The notes under the pieces: generated by a model
What the model was told of the DNA's origin: nothing
What the model saw: the letters and a program-made list of their open reading frames with translations, nothing else
Database searches by the model: none
Source: Gemmatimonadaceae bacterium
Lineage (GTDB): Bacteria; Gemmatimonadota; Gemmatimonadetes; Gemmatimonadales; Gemmatimonadaceae
Direction: 5' to 3'
Length of the DNA: 8,232 nucleotides
NCBI GenBank assembly: GCA_025936015.1
Contig: JAICUE010000099.1
Coordinates: 1-8,232, forward strand
Translations under genes and position numbers: made by a program
Shown here: positions 5,754-8,232 of the stretch, piece after piece
Layout: each line of letters starts with the position of its first letter
How positions within the stretch are numbered: the stretch's first letter is position 1

Positions 5754-5770
5754 GCCGTTAGGCGGGGCGC
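5741..5770. repeat. Two perfect tandem copies of a 15-bp unit
   Basis: cgttaggcggggcgc is present at 5741-5755 and again, without gap, at 5756-5770. Each copy begins with the CGTTAGGC octamer that is scattered through the window. The second copy runs into the LspA-like gene and provides its TAA stop codon (5760-5758, minus strand). Confidence 0.85.
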
Positions 5771-6300
5771 GCGGCGGCGATCGCGGCGCGCATCACCGAC
5801 CAGGCGATGCGCGCGCAGCAGGCAAGGCCGATGTAGGCGGCGACGTCGGCGAGGTTGAGGACGAGCACCGAGCCATGGCCGTGCGTCACCGCGAGAAAAT
5901 CGGGCACGCCGCTGGGCGAGGTCACCAGGCTGGCGAGGTTGCCTAACGCTGCACCGGTGACCAGCCCGAGGCCGCTCGGCGCCAGTGCGTCGAGCTGGGA
6001 AAGCCGCGGGCAGTAGACCATCGCCAGGAGCGCCGCCGCCAGCGTCGCGAACACGTTGATCTCGAAGGTGTGCGCACCGTACGAGGTGCTGAAGGCGCCG
6101 AGCGGGTTGTGGACGACCTCGATCAGCACCCGGCTGCCGAACAGCGAATGGCGCTCACCGCTCCAGAGCGCGACCGCCATCGCCTTCGAGACGAGGTCCC
6201 CGAACATCACGAGCAGCGCGATTCCGACGAAGGTGCCGGATTCGGGGAGCGGCGCGACCGCGCTCCTGGCCAATTCGCGCTGAGGCTGCGAGAGCTGCAT
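5758..6300 (-). CDS. Signal peptidase II (LspA)-like membrane protein, probably inactive
   Basis: A 180-residue membrane protein of normal LspA length with about four hydrophobic helices (24-45, 79-96, 110-127, 145-165). Family marks are D35-L-V-S-K39 (the DxxSK motif), N65-P-L-G-A-F (the NxGAAF region), G120-N-L (of GNLxDR) and N149-L-A-D152 (the second catalytic Asp motif). Lipoprotein signal peptidase needs two aspartates. The first, in GNLxDR, is replaced here: the segment reads GNLASL, with S124 where Asp belongs and Leu for Arg. Catalysis is therefore doubtful, and a true lspA is probably elsewhere. ATG 6300 is chosen over GTG 6348 because GGAAG stands six bases upstream. It runs convergent to the secreted-protein gene and divergent from ppc. 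It may be a pseudoenzyme binding lipoproteins, or a diverged paralogue. Confidence 0.75.
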   Translation of the reverse strand: MQLSQPQRELARSAVAPLPESGTFVGIALLVMFGDLVSKAMAVALWSGERHSLFGSRVLIEVVHNPLGAFSTSYGAHTFEINVFATLAAALLAMVYCPRLSQLDALAPSGLGLVTGAALGNLASLVTSPSGVPDFLAVTHGHGSVLVLNLADVAAYIGLACCARIAWSVMRAAIAAARPA

Positions 6301-6446
6301 GCTGCACTTCCGACCGGGGAGAATCCGCAGGGCGCCACGCGGCGCCACTCGTGTTGCATCAGAAGCAAAGGGAGTGCCGAATCGCGATCGACAGTTAGAT
6401 TCTCACGATCGTCGCGCTCGAACGCTCTCATTTTCGCCCAGCCATC
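6301..6446. other. Divergent intergenic region between the LspA-like gene and ppc
   Basis: This 146-bp gap must hold promoters for both directions. Near 6395-6402 it has an AT-richer patch, with tagatt as a weak -10-like match for ppc, but no convincing -35 box. No Shine-Dalgarno sequence stands in front of ATG 6447. No repeat of the heptamer type is seen here. Confidence 0.35.
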
Positions 6447-8232
6447 ATGACTCCTCCGCCAACGCGACCGCAAGACCAGCCTCTGCACGAGGACGTGCGC
6501 TGGCTTGCCGGCACGCTTGGCCGGGTGATCGAGCGACTCGAAGGCGACGAGGCACTGCGAACGGTCGAGGAGCTCCGGCAGGCCTGCCGCGCACGGCGGC
6601 AGGGCGCCCCCGACGCGCCGACCCTCGACGAGCTGGTCGCCCGGGTGCGCGCCCTCCCCGTCGAGCTCTCCGCCCTCGCGGCGCGCGCCTTCACCCTGTT
6701 CTTCCTGCTCATCAACACCGCCGAGCAGGTGCATCGCGTGCGGCGCCGCAACACGTACCTGCGGCGCGACGACGACACGCCGCAGCCGGCGTCCGCTCGC
6801 TGGACGATGCGCCGCCTTCGCGAAATGGGGCGCACCGCCGGCGAAGTCGCCGATGCGCTCGCAGGACTCGACGTGAATCCCGTGCTCACCGCGCACCCGA
6901 CGGAATCGACACGGCGCACGCTCCTCGGATTGCAGGCACGCGTTGCCGACCTGCTCCTTCGGCGCGAGACGGGCTCCGCCGCCGAGCGCCGGGCAATCGA
7001 GGATTCCCTCGAGGGCGAGATCGAGCTGCTCTGGCTCACCCCGGAAGTGCGACAGGACCGGCCGACGGTGCTCGACGAGGTGAGCACCGTGCAATGGTAC
7101 CTCGAGACGCGGCTGCTCGACGCGAGCGCGCGGACGCACGACGCGGTCGTGCGTGCATACGAGGAGGAGTTCGGGCGCTGCGACGAAAGCATCCGCCTCT
7201 CGGTGCCGATCCGATTCGGCTCGTGGGTCGGTGGCGATCGCGATGGCAACCCCTTCGTCACCCCGCAGACGACGCTCGCGGCCGCGCGCCGAGCGAGTCA
7301 CGTCATCCTCGGCCGCTACCGGCGTGGGGTCGATGAGCTCATCGAGAAACTGTCGATCGGGTCGCACCTCGCGCCGCCGACCCCCGAGCTGCTCGAGTCG
7401 CTCGAGCGCGATCACGCCGAGCTGCCCGGCGTGTGGGACACCAATCGCCGCCGCAACTCGGACGAGACGCTGCGCCTGAAGTTGAGCTTCATGGGCGCGC
7501 GGCTCGACGCGACCAGGCGGCTCGTCGCTTCGCGCGACGCCGGACGCGAGGTCGCCGAGCCCGCCGCGTACGCGAACGTCGCCGCGTTCGAGCACGACCT
7601 GACGCTCGTCCGCCATTATCTCATGACGGCCGGCGCATCGGAGGCGTGTCGCACCAGCTTCGACCCGCTGTTCGCACTGGTTCGCGCCAACGGCTTTCAT
7701 GGCTACGCGCTCGACGTCCGCGACCACGCGGACTCGCACGAAGCCGCCCTCGCCGACATCGCCGCACACGTCGGGCTGCCGCCATTCGACGCCGAGGGAT
7801 TGCGCGACGAGCTGCGCGGCAGTCGCCCCCTCGTCAGCGCGCGGCTCCCGCTCGCCGAGCCGACGATGCGCGTGCTCGACACGATGCGCGCGATCGCGAC
7901 GATCCAGGACGAGTCGGGCGCGGCTGCGGCGCAGACGTACATCATCTCCTTCTCCCGCACGCCGGAAGACCTGCTCCGCGTGCTCCTGCTTGCGCGCGAG
8001 ACGGGACTCGTCGATCTCGCCGCCGAACCGCCGGTCTCGCGCATCGACGTCGTGCCGCTGTTCGAGACGCTCGACGATCTCGAGCGCGCACCGGAAGTGA
8101 TGCGGACGCTGTTCAACGACGCCGTGTACTCGCGGCAGCTCGCCGCGCGCGGGCGGCGCCAGGAAGTGATGATCGGCTACTCCGATTCGGGGAAGGACGC
8201 GGGAATGCTCGCGTCGTCATGGGCCCTCTACC
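6447..8232 (+). CDS. ppc: Phosphoenolpyruvate carboxylase (N-terminal two thirds, partial)
   Basis: The enzyme adds bicarbonate to phosphoenolpyruvate to form oxaloacetate, refilling the TCA cycle. The first 595 residues of a protein usually near 900 are visible; the frame is open to the window end. Family motifs are present in order: VLTAHPTESTRRTLL, with the catalytic His at 150; GSWVGGDRDGNPFVT at 258-272; a conserved LDVRDHADSH segment; and GYSDSGKDAG at 577-586, with K583 in the active site. The later HGRGG loop lies beyond the window. ATG 6447 is the only reasonable start, since upstream the frame has no ATG or GTG before the TAG at 6396-6398. No ribosome binding site is seen, so leaderless or weakly initiated translation is possible. 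The gene is divergent from the LspA-like gene. Confidence 0.95.
   Translation, partial: MTPPPTRPQDQPLHEDVRWLAGTLGRVIERLEGDEALRTVEELRQACRARRQGAPDAPTLDELVARVRALPVELSALAARAFTLFFLLINTAEQVHRVRRRNTYLRRDDDTPQPASARWTMRRLREMGRTAGEVADALAGLDVNPVLTAHPTESTRRTLLGLQARVADLLLRRETGSAAERRAIEDSLEGEIELLWLTPEVRQDRPTVLDEVSTVQWYLETRLLDASARTHDAVVRAYEEEFGRCDESIRLSVPIRFGSWVGGDRDGNPFVTPQTTLAAARRASHVILGRYRRGVDELIEKLSIGSHLAPPTPELLESLERDHAELPGVWDTNRRRNSDETLRLKLSFMGARLDATRRLVASRDAGREVAEPAAYANVAAFEHDLTLVRHYLMTAGASEACRTSFDPLFALVRANGFHGYALDVRDHADSHEAALADIAAHVGLPPFDAEGLRDELRGSRPLVSARLPLAEPTMRVLDTMRAIATIQDESGAAAAQTYIISFSRTPEDLLRVLLLARETGLVDLAAEPPVSRIDVVPLFETLDDLERAPEVMRTLFNDAVYSRQLAARGRRQEVMIGYSDSGKDAGMLASSWALY

Larger units (their letters stand above)
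1088..5948. repeat. Dispersed octamer CGTTAGGC / GCCTAACG
   Basis: Exact copies start at 1088, 1447, 2841, 3029, 5386, 5741, 5756 and 5941. Four lie at or next to gene ends or intergenic hairpins (1447, 5741, 5756; 2841 is in the 3' part of the selenoprotein gene), the others inside genes. At uniform base frequencies about 0.25 copies would be expected on both strands together. It behaves like an over-represented genome word, comparable in kind to HIP1 of cyanobacteria or DNA-uptake sequences; its function is unknown. Confidence 0.7.

Noticed and set aside
6207..7769. 520-codon open frame on the minus strand across ppc
   Set aside because: Antisense of a clearly recognisable phosphoenolpyruvate carboxylase; its Arg/His/Val-rich product is typical of GC-rich shadow frames.

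Overview
This 8.2 kb window of GC-rich bacterial chromosome carries seven protein genes and no RNA gene, mobile element or CRISPR array. Signal peptides, an outer-membrane barrel ending in Phe and a signal-peptidase-II-like protein point to a diderm bacterium. The dispersed word CGTTAGGC and the intergenic hairpins built of 7-base units fit my impression of Gemmatimonadota-type soil bacteria, but no marker gene is present and that assignment is a guess.

Layout. 1-135: 3' end of a sugar phosphate isomerase/epimerase-like gene (+). 136-381: intergenic, filled by a large heptamer-phased inverted repeat. 382-1440 and 1502-2683: a membrane-anchored SRPBCC protein and a zinc-dependent, formaldehyde-dehydrogenase-like alcohol dehydrogenase (+), probably co-transcribed. 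2684-2768: heptamer-built hairpin between convergent genes. 2769-3344: thioredoxin-fold protein (-) whose reading frame crosses an in-frame TGA. 3345-3667: divergent intergenic region with two further heptamer arrays. 3668-4429 and 4443-5735: a beta-barrel outer-membrane protein and a secreted Gly/Tyr- and Ser-rich protein (+), a likely cell-surface operon. 5758-6300: LspA-like membrane protein (-) lacking one catalytic Asp. 6447-8232: phosphoenolpyruvate carboxylase (+), running off the window.

Main discovery. The minus-strand gene at 2769-3344 reads as a complete 191-residue thioredoxin-like protein only if TGA at 3246-3248 is decoded as selenocysteine. It occupies the first position of the CxxC redox motif, giving U-G-G-C. 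A perfect 6-bp hairpin with a G in the second loop position starts 10 nt after the TGA, and its loop starts 16 nt after it, as expected of a bacterial SECIS. Ordinary gene calling would truncate the gene at GTG 3218 and lose the active site.

Second theme. Intergenic DNA is built from tandem 7-base units whose sequence differs from locus to locus while the period stays seven and the arms form hairpins. Separately, the octamer CGTTAGGC/GCCTAACG occurs eight times in 8.2 kb, about 0.25 being expected from uniform base composition.
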